Source of the DNA: Bacteroidota bacterium
GTDB lineage: Bacteria > Bacteroidota > Ignavibacteria > Ignavibacteriales > Ignavibacteriaceae
Reading direction: 5' to 3'
Assembly: GCA_021796135.1 (NCBI GenBank)
Contig: JAJYOQ010000140.1
Location: 1 to 9,154, forward strand
Length of the DNA: 9,154 bases
Below the pieces are notes generated by a model that was not told the DNA's origin, made no database searches, and saw nothing but the letters and a program-made list of their open reading frames with translations. The position numbers were made by a program, and so were the translations under genes. Of this stretch, positions 1 to 6,501 are shown piece after piece (the first letter of the stretch is position 1; each line of letters opens with the position of its first letter).

Positions 1-11
1 CCTTATTTTTC

Positions 12-55
12 TTTCTTCTTCGTTATTAAATATTTCACTTAATGTGAAGAAGAAA
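12..55. repeat. Inverted repeat inside the IS end (possible terminator hairpin)
   Basis: TTTCTTCTTC at 12-21 is the exact reverse complement of GAAGAAGAAA at 46-55, giving a 10-bp stem around a 24-nt spacer. The spacer partly contains a second small inverted repeat (TTCAC at 34-38, GTGAA at 44-48), and an AT-rich stretch follows. It could terminate a transposase-operon transcript coming from the left, or be chance pairing in purine/pyrimidine-biased DNA. There is no strong T-run. Confidence 0.3.
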
Positions 56-79
56 TTTATTATTGTTTTATGATTTAGG

Positions 80-122
80 TGGTCAATTTTCGCCGGAAAT
101 ACTGGTCAATTTTGAACGGAAA
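80..122. repeat. Tandem end-repeats of the IS (two 20-bp units, 23-bp period)
   Basis: Unit 1 (80-99) and unit 2 (103-122) share the first 11 bases TGGTCAATTTT and the last six CGGAAA. They differ only in the three bases between (CGC versus GAA), so 17 of 20 positions match. The 23-bp period places them on roughly the same face of the helix, as expected for transposase-binding sites. Their position next to a broken gene supports a terminal role in an insertion sequence. Confidence 0.7.
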
Positions 123-127
123 AAACA

Positions 128-421
128 AATTATGTAATATACGGTCATTTCGGTAATTCTCATATGCATTTGAATATGCTGCCAAAGACAAATGAAGAAT
201 ATGAAATAGGAAAGTCACTCTATAGTAAAATATGTCAAAAGGCAATTGATTTGAGAGGAACAGTTTCTGCGGAACATGGAATCGGAAAGATGAAGAAATC
301 ATACTTAATTGAAATGTATGGTCAGGGAAATATTAACAAAATGGTCGAGCTGAAGAAAAAATTTGATCCAAATTTTATACTTGGAAGAGGTAATATATTT
401 GATCTCCAAAACACAATTTAA
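128..421 (+). pseudogene. 5'-truncated FAD-linked oxidase, C-terminal domain remnant (GlcD / D-lactate / D-2-hydroxyglutarate dehydrogenase type)
   Basis: The open frame from 128 encodes about 97 residues that match only the C-terminal, substrate-side domain of FAD-linked oxidases (FAD-oxidase_C). The visible motifs are YGHFGNSHMHLN, SAEHGIGK and a closing FDPNFILGRGNIF. The first two carry the His, His and Glu positions that bind the metal in D-2-hydroxyglutarate dehydrogenase. The N-terminal FAD-binding domain, about 350 residues in full-length relatives, is missing. The homology starts before the first in-frame ATG (164): the codons from 140 already read Tyr-Gly-His. An in-frame TGA at 113-115 lies within the IS end repeat. 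The gene was therefore most likely cut by the insertion. Any peptide made from ATG 164 (85 residues) would lack FAD binding and be inactive. The exact substrate cannot be assigned from this fragment. It converges on the metallopeptidase gene, with 17 bp between the stops. Confidence 0.8.
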
Positions 422-438
422 TCTATTTTCTCAAATTA

Positions 439-1125
439 TCAATTAGACCGCAATCCTTTTTTTAATAATTTATAATTCGGACAGTAAGATTCTACAAGTT
501 TCCAAAATCTTGGAGAATGGTTCATCTCTAATAAATGACAGAGTTCATGAATAATAACATAATCAATTATGTCCTTGTTGAACTGCATTAATCTATAATT
601 GAATGAAAGTCTTCCTTTTGACGAACAACTGCCCCATCGTGTTTTTTGTCCCCGAATATTAATTTTGTTTATCTTAAAATTATATTTTTCAGCCAATTTC
701 TTCACGCGTTCAGTAATAAACACTTTTGCTGTTTTTTTTAGCCACAATTCATATAATGTTTTTAGATCTGTATTGCTTTCCGAAGGGCTTGTTATATTTA
801 GATTGAAATTATGGTAAACCGTTTTATGTTTTTTAATAAATAAATCGTAATTATGCGTAATTGAAACCTCATTACCGAATAAGAAATATTTGTTCGGCTT
901 AGCTTGTTTGCTTACTAAATATTTCTTTATCCATAATTTCTTTCTTATTAAAAATTTTTCTGCCTCTGAAAGGTTATAACTATGAGGAAGAACCATTTCA
1001 AGGGAATTGGAATTGCTAATCTGAAGTCGTAGATATTTGGCTTTATTGCTGAAACGAATTCGACAAGGAAATTCGTCATCCCCAATGAGTAATTTACGAA
1101 TTATTATCTTTTCTTGATTTGGCAA
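439..1125 (-). CDS. YgjP-like zinc metallopeptidase (M48/SprT-like gluzincin, DUF45)
   Basis: This 228-residue protein, probably cytoplasmic, has the YgjP-like metallopeptidase domain in its C-terminal half. Visible motifs are TRWGSCSSKGRLSFNYRL around residues 162-179, which is the family signature, and HELCH at 193-197 followed by H203. These give two zinc-binding histidines, the catalytic Glu194 and a third ligand. The N-terminal half is the basic, beta-rich region usual for the family. No signal peptide or membrane segment is seen, and the length is normal. The start is TTG at 1125: an in-frame stop lies at 1153-1155 and no ATG or GTG occurs between it and the conserved N-terminus. It sits 19 bp downstream of cysS on the same strand, so co-transcription is likely. 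The biological substrate of the family is not well established, so only a protease-like fold and zinc site can be claimed. Confidence 0.88.
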   Translation of the reverse strand: MPNQEKIIIRKLLIGDDEFPCRIRFSNKAKYLRLQISNSNSLEMVLPHSYNLSEAEKFLIRKKLWIKKYLVSKQAKPNKYFLFGNEVSITHNYDLFIKKHKTVYHNFNLNITSPSESNTDLKTLYELWLKKTAKVFITERVKKLAEKYNFKINKINIRGQKTRWGSCSSKGRLSFNYRLMQFNKDIIDYVIIHELCHLLEMNHSPRFWKLVESYCPNYKLLKKGLRSN

Positions 1126-1144
1126 ATTATTATGATGTAAGGTT

Positions 1145-2563
1145 TTATATGGTTATTCTTTTAAAGGTAGTTCGTTCCTTACTGTCCTGCAAAATAATTC
1201 CCAGTTCTTTTAGTCTGTCTCTGATTTTATCAGATAGTGAAAAATTTTTTTCTTCTTTTGCTTCAATACGAAGTTTTATTAGTAATTCGATAAGCTCGTT
1301 TTCAAGTGAACCGCCGGCGTTTTGCGATTGTTTTTCAAAATCTAATATTCCTAATACATTAACGGCAGTTTTTTCCAGGAATAATTTAGCATTATTGTAA
1401 AAATCATAATTGATATCTTCATTCTCAGAAATAGTCTTATTTATTTCTCTTGTAAAATCGAAAATTACAGCAGTTGCCTGCGGGGTGTTAAAATCGTCAT
1501 CCATTGATGATTCGAATGCTTTAAAATATTTATCAAAATTAAAGTTCGGAGAAGCTCCTGTTTTTTTGGGATTAGACAATTCATTTTGAATTTTGTAAGC
1601 TAAATTATTAATCTTTTCCAATCCTTTTTCTGATGATAATAATAGATCTTCGCTATAATTTAATGGACCGGCATAATGAGTTTGCGCAAAAGAAAGTCTG
1701 ACAGCTTCAGCAGGATGTTTCTTCAAAATATCACGGGCTGTAAAAAAATTGCCAAGAGACTTAGACATTTTTTCATCATTAATATTCAGGAAACCAAAAT
1801 GTATCCAGTAATTGACAAATTTTTTGCCGTTAGCTGCTTCACTCTGTGCAATTTCATTTTCGTGGTGAGGAAATATTAAATCATTTCCGCCGGCATGAAT
1901 ATCAAAAGTAGCCCCCAGATGTTTGCAGCTCATTGCTGAACATTCAATATGCCATCCAGGTCGACCATTGCCCCAATAACTTTCCCAATAGGGCTCACCG
2001 GCTTTTGCTTTTTTCCATAAAGAAAAATCCAGAGGATTTCTTTTTTCCTCATTAATTTCAATTCGGGCTCCGGATTCGAGCTCATCTGTCTTTTTTCCGC
2101 TTAATTTCCCATAATCTTTAAATTTTAATACGTCAAAAAAAACATTTCCATCAATATTGTAAGCATATCCTTTATCTTCCAGCTCCTTAATAAATTGTAT
2201 TATCTCCTTCATGTGTGCCGTAGCTTTAGGATAAATAGTCGCCGGTTTTATTTTTAATTTATTGATATCTTCCAGAAAAGCTAGAATATAGTTTTCCGAT
2301 ATTTCTATTGCTTGTTTTTTTTCTTGAATAGATTTTTTTATGATCTTGTCATCTACGTCGGTAAGATTCATAACATATTTTACATTATAATTCTTATATT
2401 CAAGATAACGTCTTATAATATCGGCCATAATAAATGAGCGGGCGTTGCCTATATGAAAGTAGTCATAAACGGTAGGTCCGCAAACATACATACTAACTTC
2501 AGGAGAGTGAATAGGTACAAATTCTTCTTTCGTTCTTGTTAGTGTATTATAAATCGAAAGCAT
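1145..2563 (-). CDS. cysS: Cysteinyl-tRNA synthetase
   Basis: This class I aminoacyl-tRNA synthetase charges tRNA-Cys with cysteine, using ATP, in the cytoplasm. The 472-residue protein is full length for the family. The Rossmann-fold signature HIGN is at 37-40 within CGPTVYDYFHIGNARS, and the second ATP-binding signature KMSKS is at 265-269. The zinc site that recognises the cysteine thiol is complete: C28, C208 (WHIECSAM), H233 and E237 (FPHHENE). The C-terminal part is a DALR-type helical anticodon-side region ending near an SDKIRDRLKELGI motif, as usual. The ATG at 2563 fits the conserved N-terminus and has the best Shine-Dalgarno match among the genes here. It lies 85 bp downstream of miaA and 19 bp upstream of the YgjP-like gene, all in one direction. 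Confidence 0.97.
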   Translation of the reverse strand: MLSIYNTLTRTKEEFVPIHSPEVSMYVCGPTVYDYFHIGNARSFIMADIIRRYLEYKNYNVKYVMNLTDVDDKIIKKSIQEKKQAIEISENYILAFLEDINKLKIKPATIYPKATAHMKEIIQFIKELEDKGYAYNIDGNVFFDVLKFKDYGKLSGKKTDELESGARIEINEEKRNPLDFSLWKKAKAGEPYWESYWGNGRPGWHIECSAMSCKHLGATFDIHAGGNDLIFPHHENEIAQSEAANGKKFVNYWIHFGFLNINDEKMSKSLGNFFTARDILKKHPAEAVRLSFAQTHYAGPLNYSEDLLLSSEKGLEKINNLAYKIQNELSNPKKTGASPNFNFDKYFKAFESSMDDDFNTPQATAVIFDFTREINKTISENEDINYDFYNNAKLFLEKTAVNVLGILDFEKQSQNAGGSLENELIELLIKLRIEAKEEKNFSLSDKIRDRLKELGIILQDSKERTTFKRITI

Positions 2564-2568
2564 CTTAT

Positions 2569-2573
2569 TCCTT
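2569..2573 (-). promoter_or_regulatory. Shine-Dalgarno motif of cysS
   Basis: On the minus strand AAGGA lies 5 nt before the cysS ATG. The other genes in this window have A/T-rich leaders without a recognisable Shine-Dalgarno, so this site supports the cysS start and stands out locally. Confidence 0.5.
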
Positions 2574-2627
2574 GTTAATTTTAAAGTAAAATATTGTTAT
2601 TGCAAAATCATAAAATAATAATAGTTA

Positions 2628-2642
2628 ATCAATTAAATTGAT
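2628..2642. repeat. Perfect inverted repeat between miaA and cysS
   Basis: ATCAATT and AATTGAT flank a single A, forming a 15-bp interrupted palindrome just past the miaA stop codon. As RNA it could form only a short, AU-rich hairpin, so it would be a poor terminator. It may be a protein-binding site or chance in AT-rich DNA. Confidence 0.3.
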
Positions 2643-2648
2643 ATAAAA

Positions 2649-3542
2649 CTAAATTTTATCAAGAATAATTGATCTTGCCAGCTCATAGTTTCCGCCGTCA
2701 ACCCAATTTATTGTTATTCCCTCTTTTTCCATTTTTCGAAACCACGTTGCTTGGCGTTTAGCAAATTTATTAATTGCCTGGTTTAATTTAATGAACATTT
2801 CATCATAGCTTAATTCATTTCGTAAATAAAGTCCAATAAATCTATATTCAAGACCAAAGAAGATTAATTTTTGTAATGATACTCCTGAATTCATTAATTC
2901 TTTGACTTCTTCTATCATTCCGGACCTTAATCTTTTTTCCAGTCTTTGAGAAATTCTTGTTTTAATTTTATCCCTTTCTAGTTTAATTCCGATAACAACC
3001 GAGGAAAACTTTTTATTAAGAATATTCTTTTCAGCTTTCGCGGCTAAAATAGCTTTAATGGTTCTGTCTTTATCTAATAAGTCAGTAGTATTATGATTAT
3101 TAGCTCTTATATCAAAGAGAATTTTTTTTAATTCATCTATATTCATCTTGTTAAGCTTAAAAATATCATTATCATTAATTTCGGATTCTTTAAGTTCATA
3201 ATTTTGGATAACCGAACTTAAATAAAGACCTGAACCTCCCACTAAAAATGCCTGTTTTTTCCTTTGAATTATTTCTTCATAAACCTGAATAAAGTTTTTC
3301 TTAAATTGATAAAGATTATATTCTTCAGTCGGATCAATAATATCTATTAAATGATAGGGAATCTTATGTCCATTTACAAAATAATCGTCATAATCTTTCC
3401 CTGTGCCTATATCCATTCCTTTATAAACCTGACGTGAGTCGGCAGAAATAATTTCGCCATTAAATTCACTAGCTAATTTTGCGGCGAGTTTTGTTTTTCC
3501 GCTAGCTGTAGGACCAAGAATTACAATAATCTTTTCATCCAT
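2649..3542 (-). CDS. miaA: tRNA dimethylallyltransferase (MiaA), divergent form
   Basis: MiaA transfers a dimethylallyl group to N6 of A37 in tRNAs that read codons starting with U. The 297-residue length is normal. Visible motifs are the P-loop GPTASGKT at 10-17, the catalytic-Asp motif SADSRQVYKGMDIGTGK at about 33-49, PYHLIDIIDP at about 62-71, VGGSGLYLS at 101-109, and AKRQATWFRK near the C-terminus. Some elements are unlike the usual form. The central region normally ending in a HPND..R..RALE stretch reads DKDRTIKAILAAKAE, and the usual GY-(K/R)-E element reads GLEYRFIG. Bacteroides genomes are known to carry two miaA copies, so this may be a second paralog; activity is likely but not certain. 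It follows the kinase gene by 48 bp and precedes cysS. The start ATG at 3542 places the P-loop at the usual distance. Confidence 0.93.
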   Translation of the reverse strand: MDEKIIVILGPTASGKTKLAAKLASEFNGEIISADSRQVYKGMDIGTGKDYDDYFVNGHKIPYHLIDIIDPTEEYNLYQFKKNFIQVYEEIIQRKKQAFLVGGSGLYLSSVIQNYELKESEINDNDIFKLNKMNIDELKKILFDIRANNHNTTDLLDKDRTIKAILAAKAEKNILNKKFSSVVIGIKLERDKIKTRISQRLEKRLRSGMIEEVKELMNSGVSLQKLIFFGLEYRFIGLYLRNELSYDEMFIKLNQAINKFAKRQATWFRKMEKEGITINWVDGGNYELARSIILDKI

Positions 3543-3590
3543 TGAGTTTATTATGGGAATTCATAAATTAATGAAGAATTATTCAAATGA

Positions 3591-5618
3591 TTAATTTGAA
3601 ATGGGAAGATAAATAGACATTATAGTTCCCGAACCCTCTGTCTTGGTGGCTGTAATTTTGCCGCCGTGTTCTTTAATTATTTTGTCCGCAATTGCCAAAC
3701 CCAATCCTGCTCGTTCGCCTTTTCCGTCTGAAAAGTATGGTTCGAATATTTTATCCATTATAGTATCGGGAATTCCAATACCCGTGTCCCTGAACTCTGC
3801 CATTACAAAACTTTCGCTGTATTTAGTGACCACAAATATATCACCACCGTCAGGCATGGCTTCACAAGCGTTCTTTGTAATTTGATAGCATGCTTGAAAA
3901 AGTGCTTTTTGGTTAATTTGAACAAAGTTGTTTCCGCTAAATTTCTTATAGACTTTTACTTTATTTTCTTCCATATAATCAACAAGAAGGACAAGGATTT
4001 CATTCATAACTTCATTGAAATTCAATCTTTCAAACTGGTTAATTTCATTATCTGAAAAATAAATTGACATCGTTTTCAGATTATCAATTATTAACTCAGC
4101 CTGGCTGCCCATCATATCAATTATCGGATTAATTTCGGGTGCAATATTCCTTCTTTTTATTAAGTCCGAATATCTTCGGATAATATTGACAGGTACGGTT
4201 AAATCGTTAATCAAGGAATGAGTAATTCTAGTGATTGTTTCGTTTTGCCCGTATTTGAGGATTATATCTTCTTTCATCTTTGGGGGTGGTTGAGAATTAA
4301 TTAAATTCTCAATTGCCTGAGATATATTTGGGGCAATATGAGTAAGTATATTTATTTCGTTATTACTGAAGGTATCTTTAGGTGAATTAAATAACTCGAT
4401 TAAACCGATTACTTGAAGATCAATATTTTTCAAAGGGAAGCAAACTAAATTCCGTAAATAATCTTCGCCGGGATTATCGACCTGAGCAATGTATAGCTCA
4501 TTATTAGTCGGGTTTTGAATATTAATTATTCTGCCTTCTGAAGCAGCGGTACCCATTAATCCTTCATTAAGTTTTATTCTTATTTCATTTTTTTCATTAG
4601 TTCCGGGTACAAAACTATAAAACTCATTTTCAGCCTTGTCAAACAAATAGATTCTACCATATTCTGCTCCGGTAATACTAATGCTTTCTTTTATAATTTG
4701 CTCGGCTAAACTTCCTATTTCAACTTTGGAATTAATTTTACGTAGAGCTTCCAGCGAAATTAAAAATTCTTTTTCACTTAAAGAATTGTCCTTTTCGTCT
4801 ATTTTGTCATAATCAAAATTGGAATCACTAGTTGTTTCTTTATAATTCCAATCAAATTTTTCAGGTTCGGTTGGCGTAATATCAATTGCAAGAGGGGAGA
4901 CATTTAATTCAGATTCAGAGGGGAATTCTTTAATTATATTATTATCTTCAGAGTCTGGAATATCCTCAAAATTGTCACTCATAATTGAAACATCGCTAAT
5001 ATCATCTGAAGGTATAGCAAAACTTTCTTTAGTACCGAGTTCATCTACTGGTTTATCTTCTAACATTATAGGATTTAAATTTGAGTCAATATTATTCGCT
5101 GAAATGTCATCATCAATAGGTGATATTGGTACTTCTATATTTTTTTCCTGTTCAATAATCCAGGGTCTTTTAATATATTTTTTTTCAAATGTTTCATTTA
5201 GATTTTCGTCCGGCAGGTCAGATGAATTTTGATCAGGGAGGTTGTTCTTTACTTCACTTATTTGGGATATAAGCTCTATATAATTATTGCGTGTCAATTT
5301 AAAAATGTTACAATCTGTTTCAGCAACTGCCGATGATTTGCGAGGGATTTTTTCAATAAATTCCATCTCGCCAAAGAAATCGTTTTTCTCTTTATTCTCT
5401 ATTCTTGCAACGCCATCAGGGTTGGGAAATTTTAATTTTACAGTGCCGCTAATTATTAAATATAAATCATCGCTATTATCACCTTTTTTAAATATAATAT
5501 CTCCTTCGCGGATATTCATTAAGCCTTTTTCATCAAAATTAAAATTTTTTCTATTTTCACCTACTCCTGTGAAAAGCTTGTTATTAAATATCAGAGAGGA
5601 GTTTTTATTTTGCGGCAT
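3591..5618 (-). CDS. Cyclic-nucleotide-binding / GAF / histidine-kinase-like sensor protein with atypical phospho-acceptor site
   Basis: This 675-residue protein lacks membrane segments and is probably cytoplasmic. Domains in order: a cNMP-binding (CRP-like) fold at about 30-125, with GDIIFKKGD and a phosphate-binding-cassette-like FFGEMEF...IPRKSSA (81-97, R93 retained); a long acidic, Asn/Ser/Asp-rich, probably disordered linker at about 127-280; a GAF domain at about 295-440; a HisKA-like helix pair at about 455-515; and a HATPase_c domain. The ATPase is intact: N-box NACEA starting at N583, DTGIG at 611-615, GLGLA at 638-642, and a final GSGT. In the helix the canonical H-(D/E)-L-x-x-P motif reads N471-D-L-T-V-P, so Asn replaces the phosphorylated His; H467 lies one turn earlier. 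No receiver domain or response regulator gene is present nearby. It is the first gene of the miaA-cysS direction. The architecture call is secure; signalling output and ligand are unknown. Confidence 0.88.
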   Translation of the reverse strand: MPQNKNSSLIFNNKLFTGVGENRKNFNFDEKGLMNIREGDIIFKKGDNSDDLYLIISGTVKLKFPNPDGVARIENKEKNDFFGEMEFIEKIPRKSSAVAETDCNIFKLTRNNYIELISQISEVKNNLPDQNSSDLPDENLNETFEKKYIKRPWIIEQEKNIEVPISPIDDDISANNIDSNLNPIMLEDKPVDELGTKESFAIPSDDISDVSIMSDNFEDIPDSEDNNIIKEFPSESELNVSPLAIDITPTEPEKFDWNYKETTSDSNFDYDKIDEKDNSLSEKEFLISLEALRKINSKVEIGSLAEQIIKESISITGAEYGRIYLFDKAENEFYSFVPGTNEKNEIRIKLNEGLMGTAASEGRIINIQNPTNNELYIAQVDNPGEDYLRNLVCFPLKNIDLQVIGLIELFNSPKDTFSNNEINILTHIAPNISQAIENLINSQPPPKMKEDIILKYGQNETITRITHSLINDLTVPVNIIRRYSDLIKRRNIAPEINPIIDMMGSQAELIIDNLKTMSIYFSDNEINQFERLNFNEVMNEILVLLVDYMEENKVKVYKKFSGNNFVQINQKALFQACYQITKNACEAMPDGGDIFVVTKYSESFVMAEFRDTGIGIPDTIMDKIFEPYFSDGKGERAGLGLAIADKIIKEHGGKITATKTEGSGTIMSIYLPISN

Positions 5619-5643
5619 ACAATTAATATAAAATTAACTAAAC

Positions 5644-5673
5644 AATTATAATATTAAGTCCTATAATTATAAT
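5644..5673. repeat. Pair of AATTATAAT repeats, 21 bp apart, upstream of the kinase gene
   Basis: AATTATAAT occurs at 5644-5652 and 5665-5673. The last eight bases of each copy form a perfect palindrome (ATTATAAT), and the 21-bp offset is two helical turns. They lie 26-55 bp upstream of the kinase start codon. They could be operator half-sites or overlapping promoter elements, but such motifs are fairly likely by chance in DNA this AT-rich. Confidence 0.25.
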
Positions 5674-5820
5674 GAATTCCAAAGAAATAGGAAATGGAAT
5701 GTTTAAATATAATCTTAAAGGATATCACCTTTCAATGATAATTTACTTGATCTAACAGAGAAATCAGAGGATAAACAGCTAACTTTAGGTCAAGTGAAAT
5801 TTGCTTTGAAGGATTATTAA
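5672..5820 (+). pseudogene. Small frameshifted coding-like remnant, unknown protein
   Basis: An ATG at 5672 opens a 27-codon frame ending at TAA 5753-5755. Its first 21 codons read like protein (for example MFKYNLKGYHLS). Shifting back by one base near 5734 continues into an open frame to TAA 5818-5820 that encodes NDNLLDLTEKSEDK then QLTLGQVKFALKDY. This tail has the balanced, amphipathic composition of a real C-terminus, unlike the surrounding Asn/Ile/Lys-rich noise. Joined, it would be about 49 residues. One lost A in the TCAAT stretch (5732-5736) would explain the break; a sequencing error, programmed slippage or coincidence are alternatives. I do not recognise the protein. Confidence 0.3.
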
Positions 5821-5940
5821 ATAATGGCTAAATATAGTACAAATTTAAAGAATATTTTAATAAAATGAGACTAAAATCATGTGAATTTGATTAAAGATAG
5901 AACTAAATTTACATGAATCTTTTAAAATATATTGCATCAA

Positions 5941-6501
5941 ATGAATGAAGAACAAATTATTGAATTAGCCAAAAACGGCAATGACAAGGCAATGGCTGAG
6001 CTTGTTAAAAATTATGAAAAAACAATTTATAATTTTGCTTTTAAAATTTGCCGGAATCCTGATCGTGCTGAAAATATAACCCAGGAAACTTTTCTTAGCA
6101 TGGTAAAGTCACTTACCCAATTTGACGGTAAATCTAAGCTCAGCACATGGTTATACAGGATTGTATCTAACCATTGTCTGATGGAATATAGAAAAAATAG
6201 ACACGAGGTCGTTTCCATTGACGATGATGAAGATGGGTTCTATGATAATAACTTTGCGGCAAATTGGCAGCTCGAACCTCAAAATGTTTTAGAGAATGGC
6301 GAATTGAAACAAATTCTTGATGAAGCTATAACTAAACTATCACCAGAATACCGAGTTGTTTTCTTGCTAAGAGATGTTGAAGGTTTATCTACTGAAGAAA
6401 CTGGCAAAATTACGGAGCTATCTGTTCCTGCCGTTAAATCACGTTTACATAGGGCTAGAGCATTTTTAAGGAAAGAATTAAATGAGGCATTTAGAAGATG
6501 A
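5941..6501 (+). CDS. ECF-family RNA polymerase sigma factor (sigma-70 regions 2 and 4)
   Basis: This alternative sigma factor directs RNA polymerase to a dedicated set of promoters. The 186-residue protein has region 2 at about 20-88 (LVKNYEKTIYNFAF, ITQETFLSMVKSL, LSTWLYRIVSNHCLMEYRK), an acidic linker at about 93-120, and region 4 at about 124-178 with the helix-turn-helix TEETGKITELSVPAVKSRLH. There is no region 1 or 3 and no C-terminal extension, as in the RpoE/SigR-like ECF group. I chose ATG 5941; a TTG three codons earlier (5932) is also open, but nothing favours it. The gene overlaps the downstream anti-sigma gene by four bases (ATGA), indicating translational coupling and a partner relationship. 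Many ECF operons are self-activated, but I see no convincing ECF promoter (GAAC...) upstream. Confidence 0.94.
   Translation: MNEEQIIELAKNGNDKAMAELVKNYEKTIYNFAFKICRNPDRAENITQETFLSMVKSLTQFDGKSKLSTWLYRIVSNHCLMEYRKNRHEVVSIDDDEDGFYDNNFAANWQLEPQNVLENGELKQILDEAITKLSPEYRVVFLLRDVEGLSTEETGKITELSVPAVKSRLHRARAFLRKELNEAFRR

Larger units (their letters stand above)
1..127. mobile_element. Probable end of an IS21-family-like insertion sequence (partial, runs off the left edge)
   Basis: Two near-identical 20-bp units that start TGGTCAATTTT and end CGGAAA lie in tandem at 80-99 and 103-122. Multiple repeated units near the tips are known for IS21-family ends, and this TGGTCAATTTT-type motif resembles ends I associate with that family. 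The likely tip is the CA at 126-127, because IS21-type elements end in TG...CA and sequence homologous to a FAD-oxidase gene starts immediately afterwards. No transposase reading frame is visible in 1-79, so istA/istB, if present, lie left of the window. Which end of the element this is cannot be told. The second tip and the target-site duplication are not visible. The family call is by motif resemblance and has not been checked. Confidence 0.6.
5619..5940. other. Divergent intergenic region between the kinase gene and the sigma-factor gene
   Basis: This AT-rich stretch of about 320 bp must hold the start signals for both the leftward kinase-miaA-cysS group and the rightward sigma/anti-sigma pair. 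TATAAT hexamers occur at 5647-5652, 5662-5667 and 5668-5673, but none has a convincing upstream partner, so I call no promoter. A frameshifted coding-like remnant fills 5672-5820. After it, a 14-codon open frame (ATG 5824 to TGA 5868) has a plausible start but nothing recognisable. Near the sigma start, AAAGAT (5893-5898) and ATCTTT (5917-5922) could pair across an 18-nt loop, which is weak evidence only. Confidence 0.6.

Noticed and set aside
75..302. 75-codon minus-strand open frame overlapping the IS end and oxidase fragment
   Set aside because: It crosses the insertion junction and is antisense to the recognised oxidase fragment; composition is noise-like.
1119..1400. 93-codon + strand open frame, Ser/Phe-rich
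   Set aside because: It is antisense to the end of cysS and a mirror of its codon use; no motif or start signal.
5287..5631. 114-codon open frame on the + strand
   Set aside because: It lies wholly antisense over the N-terminal domain of the kinase-like gene, has low-complexity Ser/Phe/Ile content and resembles no family; the minus-strand product has clear domains.
5899..5923. GAAC followed by a possible -10 as an ECF autoregulatory promoter
   Set aside because: Only the four-base GAAC core matches; the spacer and -10 side do not fit a recognisable ECF consensus.
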